Below are positions 1 to 8,963 of a stretch of DNA of 16,569 nt, piece by piece (the stretch's first letter is position 1; each line of letters starts with the position of its first letter). The DNA lies in NCBI GenBank assembly GCA_022560025.1, contig JAFISE010000345.1:1-16569 (forward strand), given 5' to 3'. The notes under the pieces were generated by a model that was not told where the DNA came from, searched no databases, and saw nothing but the letters and a program-made list of their open reading frames with translations. A program made the translations under genes and the position numbers. The DNA is from Stagonosporopsis chrysanthemi. Taxonomy: Eukaryota; Ascomycota; Dothideomycetes; Pleosporales; Didymellaceae.

Positions 1-353
1 TATATTAGTAGTATTAAATACTTACAAATAGTAAAACTTAAAGACACTAGGCTTTTATATACTTATAATACTACTTTAACTTACTACTAGATATTTACTT
101 AAGTAGCTACTTATAAAAGTTATAAAAGTAATAATATAATAAACTAATACTACTAAATAGTAGTTATAATATTATAGACCTAGACTAAGTAAAGATAAAA
201 AAAAGTAAGCTTAGTTACTATCTAAAGATAATTTACTTAGGTAGTACCTTTACTTATATATAAGACCTCTTAATAGTAGAGCTTTCTGTATTATTTACTG
301 AATTGGGGTAGTCTATATATTTTAGCTGGTATTATACTAAGGCTTTAAACAGA
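1..353. repeat. AT-rich, RIP-like non-coding edge
   Basis: This stretch is made almost only of TA, TTA, AGTA and ACTTA words, with practically no CpG and few CpA or TpG. I see no open frame of note. TpA excess with CpA/TpG loss is the known footprint of repeat-induced point mutation in Pezizomycotina. The composition changes abruptly into the bZIP gene at about 350-400, so the tail of that gene lies inside the transition. Which repeat family it came from cannot be read from what is left. Confidence 0.6.
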
Positions 354-1923
354 TTATATAGATAATATAGAAGCTAGTAAATGCTGTATCTGTTCTAAGG
401 AAGCCGAACCTGCCCAGACAATTATAGTCTGGACTGCTATAACAAGCCGTGATTGATATACGGAGCTGGACTGCCCTGCAACATGTAGCAGTATTGTTGT
501 AATAATTGCAGTTAAGCCCGGCAGCTGGAACTGCGTTAGTGACATGGGGCTACATCGAAGGGAACGACGACATACCTGGTCGTGCAGCTCAAGCGAGGCC
601 TCTGCGTAGAGCTCCGTTGAGGGACTTGCCGCGAGCTCACTGAAGCGGCGGCAGAGTGCGTTGTCCGGTTTGATGGAGCGACGTTCTTTAACCAGCAGGC
701 TTTCTGTCGCGCGCAAAACGGAGCTCTGCAATCCAAGCAGCTCGTGCTTGGACCACGACTCGGACGCGCCGAGTAGCGCATCCAATAAACTTGGCAGGCG
801 GCGCAATCGCCCCAGGCGCTGCGCGTTTGAACATATCGAGCCGTCCTCGAACTGTGTGGTGTGTAGAACAGACACGACGTGTTCTAGGCTATCGAAGCCG
901 GCTTCTCGCGCTATTCGCATCATGCACTCTAGACGCTCATCTATGGATGAAGTCGAACTCAACGTAGGCTGGGCGGTCGAGCGTGAACTTGGAGTCTCTG
1001 GCTCATGCCACGAGAAGATTTGGTCGGGCTCACTTCGAGTGTGTTCGGGCCCACATGGATTTATTCCTTGACTATGCTGATGCGATCGTTCAGCTAGAAC
1101 CTGAATAGCAGGATCATCATTTTCCCTTGTCCATACTTCAAGCGCTGTGGTGGGGCTTTGATCCAAGTACAAGTTGGGACGCGATTGCTCTGGGTTGCTG
1201 AGGAGCTCATTGGTCTGTCTCAGCTTCTTGAATGACACTGCATCGCTGCTTAGCCTAGGCGCATGACAAAAGCTGACTGATAGCATATACCATCTCCACG
1301 TGCATCGAACACAGCTTCGGATATCTGTGATATCAGATCTGTATGACTCTTCATTGACGAGTACGCCTCAGCACTTCCAGGTATATCTTTGTCCGAGTAA
1401 TTTGAGAAGATCGGCGACAGCTTGGCCCCGGATGTTTCTGCTGTAGACGTGGTTGAGTCCTTATCCAAGCTAAGTCCTTGGGTTATACTATCAGAGATGT
1501 AGTCTTGTAGCATGTCCAGAGTCCCGTGTTTAGGCTGCTGGACTTGAGTAAGCCGTGAGCTAGTTGGTTGCGCAGCGAGGTGTTGGACAGATTCATCCAC
1601 TCTCCGATCGGGCGGCTCCCAAGCCACACGCTGGTGCGAGTAAGCTACAAGGCCAGCTTGGGCACGGATTACTGCTGCTTGGGCAGCGTTTCGTTGCTCC
1701 AACTCGATCCTGATCCGCTTTTCTTCTTCTGCTTCTTCGATCCGACGCTTGACATTCCGCCCTGTGATGATCGTTAGGCGTGCATGAATGTTGACGTGGC
1801 GATCGTATTAATGATATACGCACTATAGTTTCTTTGCGCAAGCCTGTTCTGCACTTTTTTCTTCTCTGCTCGGTCGTGAAACTTCGTCCAGTCTTCTTCT
1901 AAAGCCGGGCTATTAGTTGACAT
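354..1923 (-). CDS. bZIP transcription factor, likely cluster regulator
   Basis: Fungal basic-leucine-zipper regulator of about 469 aa (484 if the last intron is retained). Inferred exons, read 1923 to 354: 1923-1824, 1761-1291, 1237-576 and 530-354. Intron 1 (1823-1762) is GTGCGT...CTAACG...CACAG. Intron 2 (1290-1238) is GTATAT...GCAG. Intron 3 (575-531) has a perfect GTATGT donor and CTAAC branch, is 45 nt long and keeps the frame, so its use is less certain. Splicing intron 1 builds the basic region QNRLAQRNYRRNVKRR (about residues 25-40), which fits the bZIP N-x7-R signature; a charged but leucine-poor zipper follows. Residues about 290-390 hold a helical block with RRLPSLLDALL, W and an LPGLTAI motif, as in long fungal bZIP regulators of secondary metabolism (family knowledge). 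The ATG at 1923-1921 opens the same frame just before the basic region. The end falls in AT-rich DNA, so the C-terminus may be truncated. Position beside the enzymes suggests it controls them (inference). Confidence 0.85.
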
Positions 1924-3439
1924 TGCAGCTCGAATTTTCTGTGGTGATCAAAATGAGTAGCGGCTCCTTCAGCTGCTCAGATGCATTAACCCTTCGTTTA
2001 CAAACAAGGAATTCGCTTGAGGGACTGAGAAGGGAGAGTCGTACCCATTCTTCAAATCACGTCTGACCCCCCCCCCCCCCGCCGCACAGACCTGACACCA
2101 CTTACATCAAGTCATCGTTTCTAGTTATCCGTAGTGTAAGTGGAGACCGGAAACGGGGGATCCACAAATGCTAACGTGGTTTCCAAATATGTGTGTGCAG
2201 CCAATAATTCTTATTTAATTCTTCCACCAACTGCTCTGTGGAGAACTGCAATTTTGCTTGCCGCCAGTCCAAGACTCACATACGTTTCTTGGCCTGATAT
2301 CAGAGAAGACATTACAGGCCGCTTCCGCTGCGTTTGTTGCAATGGCTTTCGAAAAGGCCTCGTCCACAATCATAACATGCTTTACTCTCGTCCACCGAGG
2401 CCTGTCCATCAGTGGCAGCTTCGAAGTTGAACATGAAACCACTTCGATCGTACGAAAGACCCTTCGTATAACTATTTCCCTTGAGCAGGGGGTATCATTA
2501 GTCTCTCGGTGAATAGGAAGGATAAGACATCATCCCTGTGGCGCGAAAACATGCTCATGCCACGCCGTGCCCACAGCCGACACATCGCGGAGATCTTTAC
2601 CTTGTGGTTTCACCTTGGTTTTGTTCCACTTTGAGACTGAATAGTGGTAACAGCACATGACTAAAAAGGCCAAAGAGCAGACACAGGACCAGTGCGCGAA
2701 ATTGCTGATGGCAGTACCCGCAGCTTCCACAAACTTGGCGGTAACGTACCATGAATTCTAGTACCTCGAAGAGCTTTCATGACATGAACAGACATTGAAA
2801 ACTGACTTGACAGCGTCAGTTCAATTCTGAACAGCTGGTTCAACGAGCTACATGAGCTTCAAAAAAGACATTTCGCTGTGCAACATAAATCATTGGCTCG
2901 GTCATCCAATCCACTCTTACCTTGGCGCTGGACAGGTCGGCTTATCAGACATAGACTAAAATGGTACCATAATGTTTGCGATGGACCTACTAACTGTTTG
3001 AGCACCGGCATACCCAAGATGGTGGGTGTCGGCTCACGATTGTATGGCTAAGCAGTCGTCTTACACTAATGGAAGAGAAGGAGACTCTTGTAGTCAGCTC
3101 AGATTACTCTTCGTTGTGCTCATCGCATTGTGCACCAGACGATGCTCTCGGTCACAGAAACTCTGCATGCCTCGATCACGCCTTAGCGGTCCAATCGAGT
3201 GATTAACATATACGACAAGCACAGGGCACCGATGCGGGTCAGTGATTTCATGTCTACCGTAGTCAGAATGCGAGGTGTGTTAGTCAGATTCACTGGCACA
3301 ATGGAAAGCTCTGCTCTACACTCAGCCGGACTGCAATCTTCTGAAGGTCAAGGCATTTGAGACAGCACTCGATATAGTCTGGGCAATCCGGGAGGAAGTC
3401 GGGAGCCATAGCATTCGTAGATCTGAAATCTTCAGCAGA
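1924..3439. other. gene-poor spacer between bZIP and decarboxylase genes
   Basis: This 1.5 kb separates two divergently read genes and should contain both promoters. It holds a run of 14 C at 2067-2080 and only short frames. On the minus strand, 2530-2730 has a hydrophobic cysteine-rich segment but no recognisable family. On the plus strand, 2258-2512 has about 84 codons with no recognisable family. A small ATG frame at 3069-3206 (45 aa) could be an upstream ORF or a first exon of the decarboxylase gene. I cannot support a gene here. Confidence 0.4.
2067..2080 (+). repeat. 14-base poly-C tract
   Basis: Fourteen consecutive C residues lie about 145 bp upstream of the bZIP start codon, in its presumed promoter or 5' leader. 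On the bZIP sense strand the run is poly-G. Such tracts are length-unstable and can affect promoter structure, but nothing here shows a function. Confidence 0.9.
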
Positions 3440-6391
3440 ATGGCAGCAAGCATATTACGCGACCTTGAAGCGGGTAGGGAGCATTGGTTGCACACACCGC
3501 TGACGAAGCAATGGGACGGGCCAAAGCTACGTGATGTCGCCGAACGTGTGAAGGGGCTTTTGCAGGAATGGCAAGGCCGGCCGGTCTCACCATTCTCTCC
3601 AGACGTCGATACAGCGGTCATGGGCACGATGGAAACATTGCGACAAGCTGGAGTTTTCTGGTTCAACAACGGAATCTTACCACCCGACGAGGAGCCTGGC
3701 AATTGGCCCTTCCACCTGAAGGAGTTTGAGCGATGGGCGGTCCGTGCGAAAGCAGGGCGGATTGGTATGAGCATGGACCAGACGAAAGGATACGTCTGCA
3801 GCGTTGGCGAAGCCCACTCGTTTTGCATCCGTGCGGCACGACAGAAGATACTACGGACCGTGCCACATGCACCAGTGACGGTCGTGGCCGGTGCTTCTGC
3901 CCATCCAGGGGTGGGGAGCGCAGCTGAAATGCTCGGGATCCCGCTGCATCGCGTGCAGTGCGGACGGCTGGGCGAGATGGTCATCAGCGAGCTCGAGGCC
4001 GCACTCAACACACTACACGGTGCTGTCATTGTGGTGGCCACATGGCGCAACATGCTGGGGGGCGGCTTTGATGACGTGCAGGCCATCGAGCAGCGACTAT
4101 CTGCGCGGACGCAGCAGAACGGGCTGCCTGCTCTCATTCACTTGGATGCAGTGCGTTGCTTCGACGACGTCAGCACACTGAGCGAAGCCCATCGCACGAG
4201 TCTCGGGCTGCCCCAGTTGGTGCTTGGTGAGCGAGCAGGACACGAGCAAAGCGCGTCGGTCAATGTCGCAACAGTGGCAGCCGGCGGAGTCAATGTCGGC
4301 GGCATGGGAAACGAACTGACAGTCGCACTTGCGCCGCGGTGGCTGGGGTCCAGCGGCGGCAGGTACGTCGAGTGCGTCGCAGGCAGTGACGATACCATCG
4401 CGGGATCACGAGATGCGCTAGGAGGGGCGTTGGTGGCGTTGCACGAGGCACGATTCGGTGCAGCAGGCCTGCAACTGGAGTACTCGCACTGTCGGCTGCT
4501 TCGCGATGCTCTGGTCGCAGCCTTGGCCGCAGCTGGAGTGCCGGTGCTTGCGGACGCGCGCAGCCTGGACCTGGTCATCGAGGCAGGGCCGTGGGTGACA
4601 CCGGCGCTATTCGATCAGTGGGGCGCGCGGCGCCTGCCGGACGGGGCCGCGATGCTTTCTGTCCAGCTAGACTGGTCGCAGGCAAGCGTGACGCAACTGC
4701 TGGCCAGCTTCAGCATCGCAGGGCCCCTCGTCGTGCCCGAGCTGGAAGCGCCCCAGCCCGCGTCTGGATATGTAGTGCCAACAGACATGGTGGTGCGGCT
4801 CGTGCAGATAACTGCGTCGTGGCGCACTGCGTCCGCCCGCTCATGCGGCTATCATGGCGACCATTCGACCCTCTCAGTGCTGGGGCCCCTTGTAGGTCAT
4901 GCGGCTACAACGCCCTTTGTGCCCGCCGCTGCTGCTTGGACGACTGCACGCGAGCAGGAACTGCTGGCTGAGACGTGCGCTGCGTTGGGCGTCGACGCTG
5001 GGCAGGCAACGGCAGCCTTCACCAGCGGCAGCACGGCGAGCAATCGCATCGGCATCCTCACTGCCCTGCGCCAGCTGCCGCACGCAACTGTCTACGCCTC
5101 GGCTGCTGCACACTACAGTATTGCCAAGATCGCCGCTGACCACGACCGTCTGCGCAGCGTTGCCGTCGTCAACGTCCCCACCGATGCGTTAGGCCGCATG
5201 GTGCCGGCCCAATTCGCCCGCTGTGTGGCCCAAGGCCGACGCACTGCAGAGGCAGAGGGCAGAGCCTCCGCCGTCGTGCTGCTAGCAAGCGCAGGTACCA
5301 CCTTCTTGGGCGCTACCGACGACGTTCCTGCCCTCTGCGCTGCCGCCGCTCGAGTCGGCTGCTGCGTTGATTACGTCCATCTCGACGGCGCCCTGGACCT
5401 CGGTGCAAGCATGGCTCGCATCACCTTAGGCCCGCCAGGCTCGCCTCGCATTGATGCATCCAGTGGTCGGGAAGTCGTACAGGGAATATCAGTCAGCCAG
5501 CACAAGTTCCCTGGTCTTTCTGTTGCGGGCCAAGTCGTTTGCTGGGCCCCGCCAAACAAACGCTTGGCTGCTCATGACGGCCGAGTCGACCGCCGCGCCA
5601 TCTTCGAGCTGTGGCTTTACCGTCAGCTAGCGTCGCCAGTCGATGGCCGCGCCCTGTATCTTCACTGTCTGGCCAACGCCCGTCGTCTGCGCTCGCGCTT
5701 GGAGCATGCTGGCATACAAACACTCTTCAATCCTAACTCAGTCGTCACTCTTGTTGAACGGCAACCACCTTGGTTGGTTGACCGCTTCAATCTTTCTCCA
5801 GAAGGCAATTGGGTGCACTTTATAACCATGCCGCACGTCACTTTGTCTGTCATTGACGAATTTGTCGATGCGGTAGCTGAACACACCTCTGCCGTTTGCC
5901 GCGCACTCGTGCCCGTTCATCGGCATGTCGCACAGCTATCTGCTCATGCGGCCACTGATGTGTTGCTTAAACCGCTCAGTAGTCTAGATGAAGACCTTCT
6001 TGCTTCCATCGCCGCTGCTCTCTACGGTAGTCACATCGGTCCGCCAGCCAGGCAAGCTGAGCAACTCAGGCTCGAATGGACTAACAGCACACTCAGCTTC
6101 GCCGCTACTGATTCCTCAAATTCGCTGCTCGCAGCACTCTTGTGCCGTGTGTCAAGCGACAGAGCTATCGAAGCGTGCGCAGCCCTGATTCAAGATTCGA
6201 ATTTGTTGCCTCATGAGATGCAATCCATAGCTGATATTCTGGTGGGTTCGTTGTTCGCACATGATGTTATCCGCAGGCAAAGTGTGCCCAAGGTATCCAT
6301 CATTCACGTCAATTTTAATGGTAATACCACGGCTGGTATAACAGATAGTGTTGGGGTTGACGCTGCTGCTGCTCTGTGCTTACAACCCTAA
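3440..6391 (+). CDS. tandem PLP-dependent group II amino-acid decarboxylase-like protein
   Basis: An intronless 983-aa protein that reads as two group II decarboxylase folds in one chain, about twice the usual length. The C-terminal unit (about residues 440-800) has the full active-site set. TSGSTASN is the phosphate-binding region, AAAHYSIAKIA carries the histidine that stacks on PLP, ASAGTTFLGATDDV is present, HLDGA has His647 and Asp649 (pyridine N contact), and SVSQHKFPG carries the Schiff-base lysine Lys689. The N-terminal unit (about 60-430) repeats the order: YVCSVGEAHSF, ASAHPGV, MLGGGFDDV and HLDA (His234, Asp236). At the lysine site, however, it reads SVNVATVAAGG, so it is probably non-catalytic. 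The tail from about 800 has no motif I recognise. The family decarboxylates amino acids such as histidine, glutamate or aromatic residues; the substrate cannot be told. The start ATG has a good context (AGAATGGC), but the frame is open upstream to 3284, so a longer N-terminus is possible. GC-rich, CpG-rich coding and lack of introns set it apart from its neighbours. Confidence 0.85.
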   Translation: MAASILRDLEAGREHWLHTPLTKQWDGPKLRDVAERVKGLLQEWQGRPVSPFSPDVDTAVMGTMETLRQAGVFWFNNGILPPDEEPGNWPFHLKEFERWAVRAKAGRIGMSMDQTKGYVCSVGEAHSFCIRAARQKILRTVPHAPVTVVAGASAHPGVGSAAEMLGIPLHRVQCGRLGEMVISELEAALNTLHGAVIVVATWRNMLGGGFDDVQAIEQRLSARTQQNGLPALIHLDAVRCFDDVSTLSEAHRTSLGLPQLVLGERAGHEQSASVNVATVAAGGVNVGGMGNELTVALAPRWLGSSGGRYVECVAGSDDTIAGSRDALGGALVALHEARFGAAGLQLEYSHCRLLRDALVAALAAAGVPVLADARSLDLVIEAGPWVTPALFDQWGARRLPDGAAMLSVQLDWSQASVTQLLASFSIAGPLVVPELEAPQPASGYVVPTDMVVRLVQITASWRTASARSCGYHGDHSTLSVLGPLVGHAATTPFVPAAAAWTTAREQELLAETCAALGVDAGQATAAFTSGSTASNRIGILTALRQLPHATVYASAAAHYSIAKIAADHDRLRSVAVVNVPTDALGRMVPAQFARCVAQGRRTAEAEGRASAVVLLASAGTTFLGATDDVPALCAAAARVGCCVDYVHLDGALDLGASMARITLGPPGSPRIDASSGREVVQGISVSQHKFPGLSVAGQVVCWAPPNKRLAAHDGRVDRRAIFELWLYRQLASPVDGRALYLHCLANARRLRSRLEHAGIQTLFNPNSVVTLVERQPPWLVDRFNLSPEGNWVHFITMPHVTLSVIDEFVDAVAEHTSAVCRALVPVHRHVAQLSAHAATDVLLKPLSSLDEDLLASIAAALYGSHIGPPARQAEQLRLEWTNSTLSFAATDSSNSLLAALLCRVSSDRAIEACAALIQDSNLLPHEMQSIADILVGSLFAHDVIRRQSVPKVSIIHVNFNGNTTAGITDSVGVDAAAALCLQP

Positions 6392-6816
6392 ACTCAAGCA
6401 TTTATCGACTCGGAAGTGTGCTACGACTGGTATTAGCCCTCAGCTATCAGATTAGAAAAAAAAAATCAAAAAAATCAAGGGAAATCATCAGTTCCATTAC
6501 GATCAAAGTAACCCGTTGTAGGTATGACAGAGTCTACGACTGCAAGCACCAATATCTCATCCCGCTACAAGGAAATTGATGCGTAGAGTAAAAGACTTGC
6601 AAATGATAATACCTGCTTCGGCGCTTCCAAGCTGCTCTCACAGCATTTCTGCCCATCGCGTGTGAATGCAACCTGCGAGGTTTGCTTGACTGATGCAGAT
6701 CACGAGCTTCTTCGTACAAATTGCGCTGTGAACTTTGAGAAGATACAATATGTGGGAACTAGTAATTGAGATTTGACTACATGCTCTGGCCTTGCCGTCG
6801 TCTTCTATACTCCACA
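6392..6816. other. convergent 3' intergenic region
   Basis: The decarboxylase gene (plus strand) and the CoA-transferase gene (minus strand) end facing each other here. The segment includes A-rich runs near 6456-6480, which could serve 3'-end formation. The short frames on both strands show no family resemblance. I see no gene. Confidence 0.5.
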
Positions 6817-8649
6817 TCATGTACAATGACTCCCCTTCAACCCATCGATCCACACTGGAGTAGAGCGGCCACGCCGTCCGGATGGTACGTCGTACTTTAA
6901 TTTCGACCGCTCAAACTCGAATGCTGGTGCGAGTACGCTGATATCCCCCTCGAGGCCCCACTCCTTTCCGCTCAGGTGCCAAAAGTACTCCGGATGTTGA
7001 AACACATCAGGCCGAACTTGCAGCACTGCCTGGTGTGTTTTGCCAAGTAGCTTTTGCACGCTGTCTGAATGTCGGGCACTGAATCCTTTGTTGCGCTCGC
7101 GCAGCCAATGCTGCTGGGCGTTGGTGTACTGGCCGAGCCTGTAAAGCCATGCGTTGTATTGGGTAAGGCTTACGTTAATGTCAAAGGTCGCATTCGTTTG
7201 TGTGCGCATGTAGAGGGCATGAATCGTGGCTGCGGCTCCTACTAGGCCGGTTTGCATGTCAGAGTTGGCTAGTTTTCGGCACGATCAGCGCTGTATACTA
7301 GACAGGACTCTTATTGTTGATGATGAAGACTTACGTAGTGGAGGAAGAACGGGTTCATCTAGCCCAAGAAAGTTTCCTTGCAGCCAGGAGTGCCCCACGA
7401 GGCAGTCGCTGATCGGCTGCCACCCTGGTCTCTGGGCCAAAGGGCCTTTCCAACCATAGCAGTTCTCACGGACAATGATCAGACGCGGGTTGATTTTGCG
7501 GAGGGTTTCGGTAGTGAAGCCCAATTTGTCAAGAACAACCGGTCGATACCCGTCGATCAGCACATCTGCGTCTCGGACCAGGTCGGAGAAGATCTCTCTG
7601 CCTGTCTCGCTTTTGAGGTTGACATTCGCATCTCTCTTTCCGGTGCTCAGATCTACCCATAGGAAGCCATGGTCAGGAAGTTTCTCCCAGGTGATCTTGA
7701 GGACTTCAGCGCCCAACACGGCTAGGGTCTTGGAGATGACGGGGGCAGCGATGACTCGCGAGAAATCGAGTACTTTGACACCAACAAGAGGTCTGTAGTC
7801 GGACGTGCTTTTACGATCGACCACTGCCCACTCGCTACGTGGCGCTTCCACAGGGCTGAGGGTATACAGCGGTTCTTTGCTCATGATTCTTCCCTTGTCT
7901 ACGTTCAGCTTATATCCTCTCATACGATAGGAACTACTGCCAGATACTTACAGATTCTGAACAAAGGAACTCCTCGTGGGTAAGGCATTGAGTGCCAGAT
8001 ATGCGGTACTCAGAGTTAGCTTTCTCTTCGAGCGTTTGAGCATCCCATTGCGCAATCTTGTCCGCGTAGACCTGATAGGCCTCATCATACGAGGTGGTGT
8101 CGTTGTCCTCGATGCCAAGCATTTCTATCGCCTTGCGTGGGTCGAGATCACCGTGGGAGAAGTACCAACGAGAATCCTTCGTGCGATACAACCCGGTGCT
8201 TCGGGCACCTAGCGGACGATTCAGACCGTGAATATCGCCCTTAGCAAACTCCGCCTTGAGGTGCTCATTTTCCATGAACGGGATGTTATCAACGGTCGGA
8301 AGTACGACGGAGAACAGGGACAAACTCGCCACATCCCTTTGTGACTATGAATAGAGTGATCTATGCTCAGGTTTTTGTCCACTTACGTGTTGACTTTGAT
8401 GTCTTGGTACCCGATCCCATACCGGGCTGCACAGACTGCACTGGAACCCGCCGCTATCAACCCGTACAGCGCAGATGCAGACTCCGTCATCTTGCTTGGA
8501 CTAGGAAGGAAGGGTTTGTCGTCAGCAGCAGTAAACGAAATCTTGGCTGCGGCATCACCGAAAGTAGGAGGCAACCCAAGACCATCATCTTCGAGAATGA
8601 CATCCATGAGAATGCGCCGGGCTTCTTGCTTCACACTCGGGGGCTCCAT
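6817..8649 (-). CDS. family III (CaiB/BaiF) CoA-transferase
   Basis: Inferred protein of 552 aa that should move CoA between carboxylic acids. Exons read 8649-8387, 8336-7952, 7893-7335 and 7268-6817; all phases agree. Intron 1 (8386-8337) and intron 2 (7951-7894) have GTAAGT donors but AAG acceptors. Intron 3 (7334-7269) is GTAAGT...CTAG. Residues about 1-215 look like the C-terminal half of a CaiB/BaiF unit: VNTDVASL at the first junction, then YRTKDSRWYFSHGDLDPRKA and CLTHEEFLCSE. From about 250 comes the classical N-terminal part: GVKVLDFSRVIAAPVISKTL, LGAEVLKI, VDLSTGKRD, ADVLIDGYRP, LGF and NPRLI. The FDINVSLTQYN segment follows, and the protein ends in PSGRRGRSTPVW. This half-after-half order is, as I recall, usual in a fungal subfamily of about this length. 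At the position near the catalytic Asp of formyl-CoA transferase I see T-Q, so activity should not be assumed. ATG 8649 was chosen because the following residues resemble the family start; an upstream in-frame ATG at 8715 is the alternative. It lies 314 bp behind the reductase gene on the same strand. Confidence 0.88.
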
Positions 8650-8963
8650 CGCAGTGCTGACTGGGTTTGGGTAGGTAATTGCAAGGAAACTGGAGGCAGA
8701 TCGGACGAAGGGCATACAATAAGAACCTCAGCCTTTGAAAGCTTACGACATTCTATGCATATCGGCAAATCCCATGTGGACAATTTCAATGCGCTGCATT
8801 CAGCATAGCGAGGAAGCTGTCGCTTCACCAAGTCGCAAGTCGGATGCCGTTGGAATTAGTAGAGACTTACGCGGTCCTCAATGGATCACGAGATAATTAG
8901 TCAGTAACGTAATGGCATTACGTGTGTGTTGGATGGTCGGCGCACGGCCGAAATTCCTCCAAG
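8650..8963. promoter_or_regulatory. spacer and presumed promoter of the CoA-transferase gene
   Basis: This 314-bp gap lies between the end of the aldo/keto reductase gene and the start of the CoA-transferase gene, both on the minus strand. It should hold the CoA-transferase promoter. A GCTTACGA word at 8741-8748, about 92 bp upstream of the start codon, recurs in the divergent promoter at 11042-11049. The word also occurs inside coding sequence, so it is only a weak candidate for a bZIP half-site. Confidence 0.3.

Noticed and set aside
661..1071. Plus-strand frame of 136 codons over the bZIP gene
   Set aside because: Antisense to exon 3 of the bZIP gene, with low-complexity composition and no family match.
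2215..2512. Overlapping frames on both strands in the bZIP/decarboxylase spacer
   Set aside because: Each is under 100 codons, they contradict each other, and neither shows a motif, start context or splice pattern that favours it.
3322..4137. Long minus-strand frame (271 codons) opposite the decarboxylase
   Set aside because: It mirrors the GC-rich codons of the real gene, is rich in Ser, Arg, Pro and Cys, and shows no domain. The plus frame carries clear catalytic motifs.
8341..8808. Plus-strand frames opposite the CoA-transferase 5' end
   Set aside because: The minus strand gives the family motifs and consistent splice phases. The plus frames are shadows.
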